This document shows positions 30,860 through 41,500 of a stretch of 64,000 bases of DNA, piece by piece. Both the position numbers and the translations under genes were made by a program. This stretch comes from Pelagophyceae sp. CCMP2097 (taxonomy: Eukaryota; Sar; Pelagophyceae), in NCBI GenBank assembly GCA_026770575.1, contig MU657253.1, positions 87,065 through 151,064 of the forward strand, read 5' to 3'. Under the pieces are notes generated by a model, which saw only the letters and a program-made list of their open reading frames with translations, made no database searches and had not been told where the DNA came from. The first letter of the stretch is position 1. Each line of letters opens with the position of its first letter.

Positions 30860-30899
30860 CAACAAAAGATTTGTTTTTGGGCGAGCCCGAATCGATATT

Positions 30900-32979
30900 A
30901 TGGAATCGTGGAGACCGCCAGGGATGTCGCCCGACGCCCGCGGGGGCGCGCCGGGCGGGAGCCCCGCACCGCCCGAGCACCGCCCCTTGCCCGGCGCGCC
31001 CTTCCTCGACGACGCGGTGATTTACGACGGCGGTGCGGTTCCCGCGGCGGATCCTTCGGGTGTTGCAAGCACCGGGCCCGCGTTAGGCCGCGACGCAGGC
31101 GAAATTGGCGCCGGCGGCGCGTCGCCGCGCGGCGCCGGCGACGGTTCCCCGCGCGGCGCCGGCGGCAGGTCGCCGCACGTGCGCGCACGGCCGTGCCTCA
31201 TGGTCGCATCGCCGTGCCTCTCTGTCATGTCACCGCCGGCCGCGGCGCCGCGCGCCGCGCCGGGCTGGTCGCCGGGGGCCGCTCAGGGCTGGCCCGCATC
31301 TCCGCCCTGCGAGGAGCCGTGGCCACCGCAGCAGGCGCCCTGGCTGCGGCTGGCCGACGGCGCGGCGCGCACGGCGTCGCCCGACGAGGCCGCCGTCGCG
31401 CGCGCGCTGCTGGCGCACCGGCCGCCGGCGGCCGGCGCGGCGGCGCACGGCGGCCACTCGCTCACAGGGCTCCTCGCCGCGTCGCGCTTTGAGGCGGGCA
31501 TCGGGCGTGGCGCGCCGGACTCCGGCCAGGCGCAGTCGCTCGCCGCCGCGCGGCGCGCGTGCGCCGGCCGCGGGCCACCGGACGCGTCTAACGGGTTCGG
31601 CAACGGCTGGCCGCCGCCGCCGGGCGACGCGCAGTCGTTCCCGGGGCTCGCCGGCGCCTGGGGCGCCTGGGGCGCGCCCGCCGGCGCTGGGCCGGCGTAC
31701 GCCGGCGGCGAGCCGGGGTCCGAGGGCCGCGGCGCACCGGCGTGGCCCGCGCCGCGCGCCGAGCCTTGGGCCCACAGCGCGACGACTTCGCCTGCCGACT
31801 CACCCCGCGGCGCAACGCCGCGCGGAGCTTCGCCGGCGACGCCGCAGCCGCCGCCGCAGCACGACCTCGAGGACGTGCTCTCCATCCTCGCGGCGCAGGT
31901 GCGCCCCGCGCCCGTCGCAGGGATGGCGGCTTCACGGCCGCATGTAGGTCACGGGCGCGGACGCTGCCGCCGACGCGCAGCGTCCGCGGCGCGCGGCGGC
32001 GGCGGCGCGGCCGCCGCACCTGCCTCCGTCGCCCAAGCCCGCGGCGGCGCCGAAGCGGCGGCGGCGCGCGCTGCCTCCGCGCGAGTCTGGCGACGAGTCG
32101 GATGACGACTCGGACGACGACGAACTGAGTGACGATGAGGAGGGCGACGCGGAGATTTTGCGCGCGGCCACGGCGGGCAGCGACGGCGACCCGGCCAAGG
32201 CGGCGCTTGCCAAGCAGCGCAACCGCGAGCACGCGCGGTCGACGCGCCGGCGGAAGAAGGAGAACGTCGATCAATTAAAGGCCCAGGTCGCAGAGCTCCT
32301 ACGGCGCCAGCAGCACGTCGCGTCGCGCCACCGATCGGCCGACACGCCCGAGCAAAGAGCCCTCGCTGACGTGCGTGCGCGAGCCATGCGCGCGTTCCTC
32401 GAGTTCCGAGTGACAAGGGTCACCTCCCGGCGCCGCTGGTGCGACGTCGTTGAGGAAGACGTGCGTACGACGCTGCCGGCGACGCCTTTGTGCCCCGCGG
32501 GCAGCGCCGCCGACGCCGGAGGGCGCCTCGAGGGCGTGGACGCGCTGGTGCGGGACGCGAACGCCATCGGGGCTCTAGTAGACATGATCGAGCGGCGCGC
32601 CAACGCGCTGCGGCGGTGCGCCAGCGGCGGCAGCTGGCGCGTTGGCCTGACGTGCGTCGCCAGCGCCGACCTCCTCGTCGCTGGCGACGGGCTCATGTGC
32701 AGCTGGCGCGCTGCCACGTCCGGCCTCGTGGCCGCGGGCTTCGACGCCGAGTGCGCCGTCGACGGCCTAGCGCGCGCGTCGTTCCGCGGGGCCAAGCTGC
32801 GCGACGTCGAGCTCTGCTACGACGTGCTCTCCTTCCAGCGGCAGCTCCATGCGTGCGCGCTCATCGACCTCGCCGTCATCTGCGCGCCGCCCCGGCCGCA
32901 GGCCCCGCCGCCGCACGCCGACCTGCGAGAAGGACCGCCGAGCGACGGCGCGGACCGGCGCCACGAAACCGACAGCTAA
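30900..32979 (+). CDS. bZIP transcription factor
   Basis: Exon 1 starts at ATG 30900 (MESWRPPGMSPDARGG) and encodes a ~345-residue Gly/Ala/Pro/Ser-rich region. A short intron near 31945-31990 follows, then an exon in another frame beginning RPRRAAAARPPHLPPSP. That exon has an acidic patch (ESGDESDDDSDDDELSDDEE). It is followed by the bZIP basic region RNREHARSTRRRKKENVDQL, with the N-x7-R signature, and a short leucine zipper (VAELLRRQ). The basic region fits the heterokont-type bZIP pattern (NREHAR...RKK). The C-terminal 190 residues form a folded-looking domain (LVRDANAIGALVDMIERRAN, FLEFRVTRVTSRRRW) typical of these stramenopile factors. Stop TAA 32977. Confidence 0.8.
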
Positions 32980-33061
32980 TAAAGAAGGCTGGCCCTCGAT
33001 CATCATTATAAAAAATCGTCTGTGCCCAGGCAGAGCGTCGCAGGCGCCGGCGGCAAGCGCC

Positions 33062-33709
33062 TCAGTAGCCCTCGTCGCTCGTTTTGACGTCCCAGCCCTC
33101 GTAGGCTTGCTCGACGACCTTTGCTGCGAGGTCGTGGCGGAAGACGCCGTTTGCCCAGGGGAAGCCGTAGCTGTAGCCGTAGATCTGCACCGTCCTAGAC
33201 GCCGAGTCGACGGTGATGCGGCCCCCGCCGAGGACTGTGTACGACAGGCCCGCCGCGTTGAGCTTGTCCAGCAGGGGCCGCGCGGCGTCCTTGTGGTAGT
33301 CGGCCGCGCAGACCCCAGAGACGTAGTGCAACCCGGCGGCCTCGACGACGACGTACTTCTGGATGCCCTCCTCCAAAGAGCACCGCGCGACTGCTGCAGA
33401 ACCGGCCCGCGCCGCGCCCGAGCCGCCGCTGCGCATCGCCGCCTAGAGGGAGCGCGCGATGCGTTGGTGGCGTCCCATGCGTCTCATGCGTTGGAGGCTT
33501 CCCATGCGTTGAAAGAGTCTTATTTGGGTTGCTGCGGCGCCGCTGCGCACGGCCTCGGCGCGCTCCTCGGCGGTCGTCGTCGCCGCCGCGGCCGCGGGCG
33601 AGGCCGATGCGGCAGACGCCGCCGCTGCTGATCCAGGAACGACCATCTCCGCAAACGTGCGCGAACGCAGCGAGCCGAGGAGTGCGGCGCGGCCCAAGCG
33701 AAACAGCAT
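33062..33709 (-). CDS. Phosphohistidine phosphatase (Janus/PHPT1 family)
   Basis: Two exons: 33709-33551 and 33442-33062, phase 0, 179 aa. The C-terminal ~110 residues match PHPT1/janus: catalytic-His context DYHKDAARPLLDKL, then LGGGRITVDSASRTVQIYGY, and the ending WDVKTSDEGY, the same position and residue type as the family C-terminus. Exon 1 (MLFRLGRAALLGSLRSRTFA) looks like a mitochondrial or plastid presequence: Arg/Leu/Ser-rich, few acidic residues. The intron begins and ends with near-copies of the same 12-nt sequence (see findings). PHPT1 removes phosphate from His residues of proteins. Confidence 0.8.
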
Positions 33710-34074
33710 GCGCGGCCGAGCGCGACGTGAAGGAAGGCGCCTGGAACTGAGATGGAACTGAGGACGTGCTGATGAAGTTTTTTTCAAATTTCGCGCTAAG
33801 GATCCCTGATACGATCCGAATCTAATCTTTGACTAACTAGCAGCAAAGGTGTCGAAGTCGGCTTGCGAGCGTGCACCTCGACGGGCACCACGGCCCGGGC
33901 TCGGAACCACGACACGCGTCGCGTAAGCCTACCCCGGCCTCGGAGGCTCAGCTCCAATTGCACGATCCGATTGTACGGCGCGTTCGGTCGAAGAAGGGTC
34001 CTTTGTGTTTCGGGCGGGTTGCACGCGGGCGGTGTTATTCGGGCGCCATCGCAGCGCGGCGCCGCTCGCGTCGG
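33710..34074. other. Intergenic stretch
   Basis: It holds the promoter side of the phosphatase gene and the 3' side of the UMPS gene. Nothing else is recognised. Confidence 0.4.
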
Positions 34075-35936
34075 CTAGCACGCGCCGTACTCGTCGCGGT
34101 AGCTGCGCACAGCGGCGGCGTTGCCCGCGGCGTCTGCGTCGCCCTCGAGGAACTTCAGCAGGTCCGTGAGCGTGACGATTGCCAGCACGGGCACTTTGTA
34201 CTCGGCCGCGACGGACGCCAAAGCCGAGAGCCGCTCCGAATTGGGCCCGGGCGCGCCCGTGACCTCTTGGCGGTCCAAAGCGACGATGATTGCGGAAAGG
34301 TGCGCGCCAGCGTTTTTCAAAATGTCGGCGGCCTCGCGCACGGCGGTCCCGGCGGAGATGACGTCGTCGCAGAGGACGACGCGCTTGCCGCGGACGTCGG
34401 CTCCCACGAGCAGGCCACCCTCGCCGTGGTCCTTGGCCTCCTTGCGGTTGTACGAGAACGAAACGTCGCGGCCGCGCGAGGCCAACGACGCCGCGATGCC
34501 CGCGCACAGCGGGATGCCCTTGTACGCCGGGCCTAAGAAGGAAGTCACACACTCGGGTGATTCGCCGCGGAGACTCGCCGAAGACGACGTCAAAGTCGAG
34601 GTTCGAGTTGGCGAGGGCGTCGGCGTAGGCGTCGAACATCGTCGCAATGTGCTTGCCCGAGCACACCAGCCCCGCGTTGAAAAAGTACGGCGACGCGCGG
34701 CCCGACTTCAAGGTGTACGGCCCCTGGAACTTGAGCGCGCCGCAGTCGACGGCGCAGTTCAGAAACGCCTGCTGGTGCGCCGACAGCACCGCCGGCGCCG
34801 CGGACGCCGAAGTGAACGCTGCCCGGAGCTCGTCGCGCAGCGCTTTTGCCGCCGCGCCCGCGTCGGCGGCGCGCGAGATGCCGCGCGACACGGGGACGAC
34901 GATGCGCGTCTGCGCCAGCGTGGACGCGCCGGGCGCCGCGCCCGCCAGCAGCGCGTCGCGCGCCGACGCGCCCTGCGCGCCCACGCCCGGCGCCAAGATC
35001 CAAGACTCCGCGTTGACCTAGCATCGTGAAGCGCGTACGATGCGGGTTTCTGTGCTCCCGACCCGTCGTCGTCCCCGCGGGGGTCCGGGTCTGCCCGGGC
35101 GCGGGCGTTTACGGCGCGGCATTTCCGCAAAGCGTCCAGGTCCGTGGCGCCGACGACGAGGCCGAGGGGCCGCGCTTTCGCGGCGGTCTTCGCGCCCCAG
35201 AGGCCGTCTGCGAGGCAGGCAGCGGCGACGTGGGCGCGGAGGGCGTCCGACTGCACCTCTTTCGCAGAGCCATTCGACGTCGCGCAGAGCACAAAGGCGC
35301 CGCGGCCGGCCTCTCCGTGCTTGGTGCCGGCGCCGCAGAACGGCCCGAGGCCGTCCCACCCGAGGTACGGCGAGAGCGTGACGCAGTCCGCGCCGAGCGC
35401 GTCAAAGCTCGCTGCGGCATACTTCTCCGCCTATACGCCCTTGAGACCGCGGGCCCCACGCATCGAAAGACGCGCCGTCGAGTCGATGTCGCCGCGCTTA
35501 TTGTCGAGGACGACGAGCGCGCCGAGTTTCTGCGCGCGCGCGATCACCGCCTTGAGAGCATTGAGGCCGTCGCCGCCAAAGGCCTCGAAGAAGGCCGAGT
35601 TCGGCTTGAAGCAGCACGCGTACTCCGCCGTCGCGTCCTAAGCAAGGGGGCGTATACGCCCGAGGGAGGTTGTGACGCCAAACGTCGGGCGCGGCTTTCG
35701 CGCGATGAGGGCGATGCACTCGCGCTCCGCGTCGGCCGCCGTCTTGGCGTTGTGCGGGTCCAGGCCGACGCAGAGCACCGAGTCGATCTCGGCGGCGCGG
35801 GCCTGCGGAGCGCCATCCCGGACTGCAGCGCCCTCCCGGCATGCCATGCGCGTGCGACGGCGCCGATGGGGCGCGCCGCGGCGGTTCGACGGACCTCGAG
35901 CTGGGCGAAGAACCCCTCGGCGGCGAGCGCGGCCAT
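34075..35936 (-). CDS. UMPS: UMP synthase, OMP decarboxylase-OPRT fusion (inverted domain order)
   Basis: This is a multi-exon gene. The start is ATG 35936 (MAALAAEGFFAQLEVRR). OMP decarboxylase parts appear in order across frames: EIDSVLCVGLDPH, FKPNSAFFEAFGGDGLNAL, catalytic VVLDNKRGDIDSTARL (D-x-K-x-x-D), DALGADCVTLSPYLGWD, and the phosphate-gripper end ILAPGVGAQG. The C-terminal half is orotate phosphoribosyltransferase: GALKFQGPYTLKSGRASPYF, FGPAYKGIPL-type loop, and the PRPP-binding VVLCDDVISAGTAVRE. Stop TAG 34075. Animals and plants have OPRT first; the OMPDC-first order is known from stramenopiles and kinetoplastids. It catalyses the last two steps of UMP synthesis. At least five exons; the short joins near 34540, 35020, 35430, 35640 and 35800 were inferred. 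Confidence 0.9.
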
Positions 35937-36259
35937 ATTGTCGCGAGGCGGAGCTGCGAGGTGGGGCGATGCCGTCGTCAATTTGCCAGAAGCTTTTTAG
36001 CGACAGTGCTCGAACGATTTCTTCTGTGTCCAAACAACTTAGAAATCTAGTCTTTGAAAAGAAAACGTGACGCAGCGCGTCGAGGCGCGCTCGACAGGGT
36101 CGACGCGGCAACGTCGGAGGTGGACGACCTGCTCCGCCCCGCGCCTCGCCATGGCCCAGGGCTGAACCGCTCGTGATCGCCACTTCGTCGAACGTGGTGG
36201 GACGTTAGTGGAGTGCATAACAAAAGAAGGGACGGCGTCCCGATCTCTCGAATCCATCC
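35937..36259. promoter_or_regulatory. Divergent promoter region between UMPS and HEAT/ankyrin gene
   Basis: 323 bp separate two outward-facing start codons. The first ~130 bp beyond the UMPS start are AT-richer than the surroundings. No specific site is identified. Confidence 0.45.
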
Positions 36260-38185
36260 ATGTGGGCCGTGGACTCGCGCACGGGCTACAACGGCCGGCT
36301 GGCGACGCAGCACAGCGCGCCGCCGTCGCTGGCGACGGTGGCGCTGGCGTCTTTGAAGGTGGTCATCGACTTTGAGGCGCGCCTGAGGTCGCCGGACTGG
36401 GTCGAGCGGCGCGCGGCGGCGGCCGACGTCGGCGGCATGCGCCTCTGCGGCGAAGCTGTGGCGCTCTTCGCCGTCCTCGCCAAACTCGCGAAAGGCGACG
36501 AGGAGCCGCGCGTGCGCCGCAAGTGCGTTATGGTCCTGGCGAGCTGGGGCGAGCTGGCGCAGGACTATGTAGAAGACGTCGCCCGCGTCCTCGCAAACGA
36601 CGACGACGCCGCCGTGCGCTGGGAAGCGGCTATCGCCCTCGCCAAGCTCGTTGGGCCGCACGCCCTCCACACGGCGCAGTCCGCAGCGGGGCGCAGCAGC
36701 AAAGACGAGCTCGCGGCGGTCGACGAGGCCACGGCGGTCGAGCCCGCGGTCGAGCCCGCTGTCGAGGCGCCCGCTGGCGACGCCTCGCGCGCCGAGCGGG
36801 AAAAGCTTCTGGCCGACGTGACCGCGGCCGCGGCGGGCGTCGCGGTGCGCGCGCTTCGTTATGCGGAAGGTGCCGACGCGGCGGCGGACGTCCGTTCAAA
36901 GGCGGCCGACGTCCTCAGACGAGCGGCCTACGACCACGCGGCCATGACGCGGACGGCGCGAAGCGACGCGCAACCCGGCGCGTCGCCGGCCAAGGACGTC
37001 GACGCTTTGCGGCGGGAGAAGCTGCTGGCAGACGAGGACCCGCTCGTGTCCCTGCTCGACCGGCCCGCGCAGCGGCGCTACCGCCGCCTGGCGCCCGCGG
37101 AGAAGTCGAAAAGCCTGCGCGTGACGGCATACGTCGCCGCCGCGGGCGGGGCCAACGCGGCGTTTGTGCGGCGGATGCTGGAAAAGGAGCCGACGATGCT
37201 CTTCGCAGTCGACAACCTCGCGGCGCCGAAGTACACTTTGCTGCACTCGGCCGCCGCCGCGGGCAATTCCGGCGTCGTGGAAGCGCTCCTCGACGCCGGC
37301 GCTGACGCCCTCGCCCGCGACGGCGAAGGGTCCGCCGCGCTCGCTTTGGCCTGCCGCTGGGGCCACGAAGCCGCGGCCGCGGCGCTCCTCGCCGACTTTC
37401 AATGTCAAAAGGCGATCCACGTTCTTGACAAGGTCAAGAAGACGCCGCTCCACGAGGCCGCGCGCTACGGCCACGTCGGCTGCGCGCGCGGCCTCGTGTA
37501 CGCGGGCGCGGACCCGTATTTGGCAGACGCCGGCTTTGGCGCGCAGCAGCCCTCGACGCCGGCGGATACGGCGACGAGCTTCGGCTTCTTCGACTTCGCC
37601 GCTCAACTCGTCGAGGCGGAGCGGCGCTGGTTCAAAACGGTGCGGAAGCTCGTCAAGCTGACGATGAAGCGCGCCGCACCGCCGCCGCGAACAAAGGACG
37701 CCGCGGCTCCGCCGCGCAAGGGAACCCTCCGGCCGACGAAGACGCTGCCAACCGTGCGGCGCAGCAAGCAAGCGCTGCCGCGGCCGCGGCCTCCGTCGCC
37801 GCCGTCGCCGCCGTCCTCACCGCCGGCGTGCGGCGGGTCGCTCTTCGAGCGCCTCCCGGCCGTCCTGCTCTCGGCGATCCTCGTCTACCTCCGTCCGCCC
37901 TCGGTGATCGAGGAGGCGCCTCCCGCGGTCCGGCCCGAGGCGCGGCCGGCGTCTCCACCGCAGCCGGCGTCTCTGGCGCAGCCGGCGCCAGAGGCGCAGC
38001 CGGCGCCTCCGCCGACGCGGACCGTGCGGACCGCGGTCCCGAATCGACGGAGGCCGGAACCGGACGCCGCAGCGGTGCCGGCGCCTTCCGTCAGGACCAC
38101 GACTGCCTTTCTACGCACTGGCGACGACGTGCGAGGGCCGGGGCATCTCCCTCCTCTTGCCTCGCCGCAGCAGACCAGGCGATGA
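36260..38185 (+). CDS. HEAT-repeat plus ankyrin-repeat protein
   Basis: A single exon of 641 aa from ATG 36260 (MWAVDSRTGYNGRLATQHSA). Residues 30-130 form HEAT-type helical pairs (SPDWVERRAAAADVGGMRL, RVRRKCVMVLASWGELAQDY, AVRWEAAIALAKLVG). Residues 300-430 form ankyrin repeats (YTLLHSAAAAGNSGVVEALL, TPLHEAARYGHVGCARGLVY). The tail is Pro/Arg-rich with a short hydrophobic stretch (FERLPAVLLSAILVYL) that could be an F-box-like helix or a weak membrane segment. It is a scaffold-type protein; no ortholog is recognised. Confidence 0.75.
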   Translation: MWAVDSRTGYNGRLATQHSAPPSLATVALASLKVVIDFEARLRSPDWVERRAAAADVGGMRLCGEAVALFAVLAKLAKGDEEPRVRRKCVMVLASWGELAQDYVEDVARVLANDDDAAVRWEAAIALAKLVGPHALHTAQSAAGRSSKDELAAVDEATAVEPAVEPAVEAPAGDASRAEREKLLADVTAAAAGVAVRALRYAEGADAAADVRSKAADVLRRAAYDHAAMTRTARSDAQPGASPAKDVDALRREKLLADEDPLVSLLDRPAQRRYRRLAPAEKSKSLRVTAYVAAAGGANAAFVRRMLEKEPTMLFAVDNLAAPKYTLLHSAAAAGNSGVVEALLDAGADALARDGEGSAALALACRWGHEAAAAALLADFQCQKAIHVLDKVKKTPLHEAARYGHVGCARGLVYAGADPYLADAGFGAQQPSTPADTATSFGFFDFAAQLVEAERRWFKTVRKLVKLTMKRAAPPPRTKDAAAPPRKGTLRPTKTLPTVRRSKQALPRPRPPSPPSPPSSPPACGGSLFERLPAVLLSAILVYLRPPSVIEEAPPAVRPEARPASPPQPASLAQPAPEAQPAPPPTRTVRTAVPNRRRPEPDAAAVPAPSVRTTTAFLRTGDDVRGPGHLPPLASPQQTRR

Positions 38186-38529
38186 CGGCTCGGATGCATG
38201 TAACTAGAACCACTGTGACCCTCCCGAGAGCTCGGCGTGGCTCTCTTCGAACCCGTCAGAAGGCTCTGGGCGGCTCTCTGGCCCGCGGCGGGCCCGCCCT
38301 CCAAGACTCGGAACTTATTCAAATTCGAAAAAGAAGATCCCGAATCTGATGGATTCCCCGGCGCTGACCGGCGCCGACCGAGCGCCTCGCAGTTCCCGCA
38401 CCCTTGCTAGCCTTGGTTTCAACCGCGCCGCCGCGGGAAAGGAGGAACAAATAATACTGAATGGTCTCCGAGGGCCCAGATGGGCTCCCCGTCGATCGTG
38501 TGTGCGCGCTGTGGGTCCTGTGGCACATA
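38186..38529. other. Convergent intergenic stretch
   Basis: 3' sides of two converging genes. No gene or repeat is seen. Confidence 0.4.
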
Positions 38530-41500
38530 TCACGCGTCTTTGAAGAGGTCGGCTTGCGTGAGCAGGTGGCTCGCGTCAAAGTTTTGCAGGTTTGGCAGCA
38601 CCGCGGCCATGTGCTCGGCGTCGACGCCGAACCAGCTCGCCACGGGCGCCCAGACCGCCTCCCAGGGCGTCTTCGGAATGAGGCGGCCCTGGCCGAGGCT
38701 CCGCGGGCCTGCGTCCGTGAGGTCGTCTGGGTACTCGCCGAGCATTTGCCCGCCTCGAATTCCACCGCCAGCGACCCAGTAGTTGCCGCCCCAGGCGTGG
38801 TCCGTGCCCTGGCCGTTTGACGTGAGCGTCCGCCCAAACTCGGACGCGGAGACGACGACGACAGCGTCCCAGAGGCCCTGCGCTTTGAGTTCGTCTGAGA
38901 AGCAGGCCATGCCGGCGTCGACGTCGCCGGAGAGCGCCGCGTACTTCGGGCCGCCGTCCGAGTGCGTGTCGTAGCCCGATTGGCTCACGTAGAAGATGGC
39001 ACTCGGCGCGCCGAGGCCGTCCTTGACGCGGATCAGCCGCGCGACTTGCTTGAGCTGCAGCCCGAGGTCAGAGCCAAAGCCGGCGCATTCGCCCAGGACG
39101 AGCTCCATCGCCGCGAGGCGCTCGCGCAGCACGGCGCTGCGGGCCAGTGCGGCCGCCGTCCGCGCCGCGTACGTCTCTGCGAATATGCTCGACTGCAATC
39201 GGCTCGCAAACCCGGCGAGTTCGGCCTCGACGTCCGCCGCGCTCTCGACGAGGCCCGGCACGCCTTCGGACGAGAGCACGTCGGCGGCGCGGCGCAGGCC
39301 CGGCGACCCCTCGAGCACCTTTGGCTCGGCGCCGGACAGCGAAAACGCGTCGACGGCTCGCGCGCTGCCGCCCTGCGCGTCGAGCGCGTCGCCGATGCGA
39401 CCGAGGACGCCGTTCGCGGCCAAGTCCTGCGCGTGGACGTTTTGCACACACGTCGTCTGCGTGTTGTGCGCGAAGAGCGAAGGTGGCTGGCGCGCCGCGT
39501 CGAAAGCGGCTTTATCTGCTATGGGCTCGATGAGCACGCCCACGTTGGCGAGGAAGGTCAGCTCCTCAGCGTCGTAGAGTTTCTTCAGCGTCGGTGTCGC
39601 GGGGTGCACGCCGAATGTGGCGCAGGGCTGGCCTTCGACGGCGATCTCAAGTAGACCTTCCGTGATCGCCACACCGGACCGCACGTTGAGATACTGCTCG
39701 TGGAGGTCCGTCTCGCCGCCGCAGCCGGCGAGCGGGACGACGGCTGAGAACGAGTCGGCGCCGTTTGCGAGGAAGAGGTAGACAATGGCCTTGTAGTCGT
39801 CGACGATCCCCGTCGGCGGCGCCTCGTCGTCCGCCGCGCGGGGCTCGCCCGCGGCGTTACGGTTCGTCGCGGCAAACTCGGGCGAGACGACGAAGAGGCG
39901 CTCCGCAAACACGAGCGATGCAAGTTCGCTTTCGCAGACGAATTGGTGCGTGGCGTCGCAGGTAACGTCGTACCAATAACCCGAATCGTCGACGATTGCG
40001 CAGTCTTGCCAAGTTGCCCTGTTAGTGGTGCCGGCCTCGCCTTCGGCCCAGTTCGTATAAGTGCAGTCCCTCGTCCCGTCGAGCGAGTCCCACGTGCCCT
40101 CAACGGCCGCGTCCGTGATGCCGATCCAGGCCTTGGCGCCCGGCGGGACCACGCCCCGGAGGCGCGCGTTTTCGTCGGCGTCGCAGGGCGCGGCGACGCG
40201 GCCGCCGCTCGCCGCGCAAAAGGCCTCGGCGTCGGGCAGGGAGAGCCATTGGTTGTGGAACTCAAACGCGTTGTGGGCGTACGCCTCGATGATGGCTGCG
40301 CGCTTCGTCGCGGACATTCGGCCGCCCGTGAGCAGCAAATCGAGCTCGTCTACGACGTCGCTCGCCGTCGCGCCGTTCACGTTCGTTTCGCCGCCCCAGC
40401 ACTCCGGCCGCCAGCGCAGCTTGAGCGCGATGTCGCCGCACTGGTGCCACTCGGGCTGGCCGCCGCCGGGGCCCTTGATACGGATCTGCTCCGTCCAGCC
40501 GCCCAAACCCGCGCCGTCGTCGCAGTTGCAGAGACCCTGTTTCACGAGCGAAGATGCGGCGTTGACGTAGCCCACGAGCTGCGGCGCCGCGAGGAGCTGG
40601 GCCTCTGGTGCGACGAGGCCCGCGTCGAGCACGGGGCCCGTCGGTTGGAAGTCGGCGGAAAAGAAGCCAAAGACCGACGGGGCGTTGTGCGGATCCTCGC
40701 CGAGCTTGACGTCGAGGTCCTGGACGTGGAACTGCCGCCGCTCCGCGTCGTCGCCGGCGCGGAGGTCCAAAGCGCGCGCGATGTGCAGCACCTTGAGCAC
40801 GGGCTCGCGCGCCTATACGGGACCTCTCGTCGCGGGGCCCCCTCGAGGAACGTCGCTCCACCGCGGTGACGCACCAGGCCGTGCGCCGCGTCCGCGTCGA
40901 GCGCTTCGGACCGCGATTCGCGGTCCAGCAGCACTGCCGCCACCGCCGCCGTGAGGTCGCCGTATTCGCCCGACCCGAAGCTTGCCGCGCCGTCTTCGTA
41001 ATACCCCGCCGTGAACGCGGCTGAAACGGCGGCGACGTAGCGCGGCGACGGGTTCGACGAGACGAGGCGCTGGATGAGTCTCCGGGCGAAGCGCGGCGCC
41101 GTCGTCGGGTGCGTCGCCAGGTGGTCCAGGACAGCGTCCGTCTCGTGGTACGAATCGCGCGGCGCGTAGTCCACCGAATGAAACGTCGGTGGGTTGCGGA
41201 AGCGGTAAACGCCGCCGACGGCCACCATCGAAACCCCGCCGTCTTGCGACACCGTCGCCGCGCACAGGCACGTGTCCCCGGAAACGTCGCAGCCGGCGCC
41301 GCAGCCGCTTCTGGCGGCGGGGAAGTCGTCGCCGGCCCAGACGACGCGGAAGAAGTTGCCAGAGTCTAGGCCGAGCGGCTGCGTGGCCGCGAGGCCCGGG
41401 AGGTCGTGGACTACGGCGACCCAGCCGCGGCCGTCGACGTGTGCCTTGACGCCGCACGCCTCGCCCGTCCAGGCGTATGCGGCGCCGCCCCAGTCCGTGC

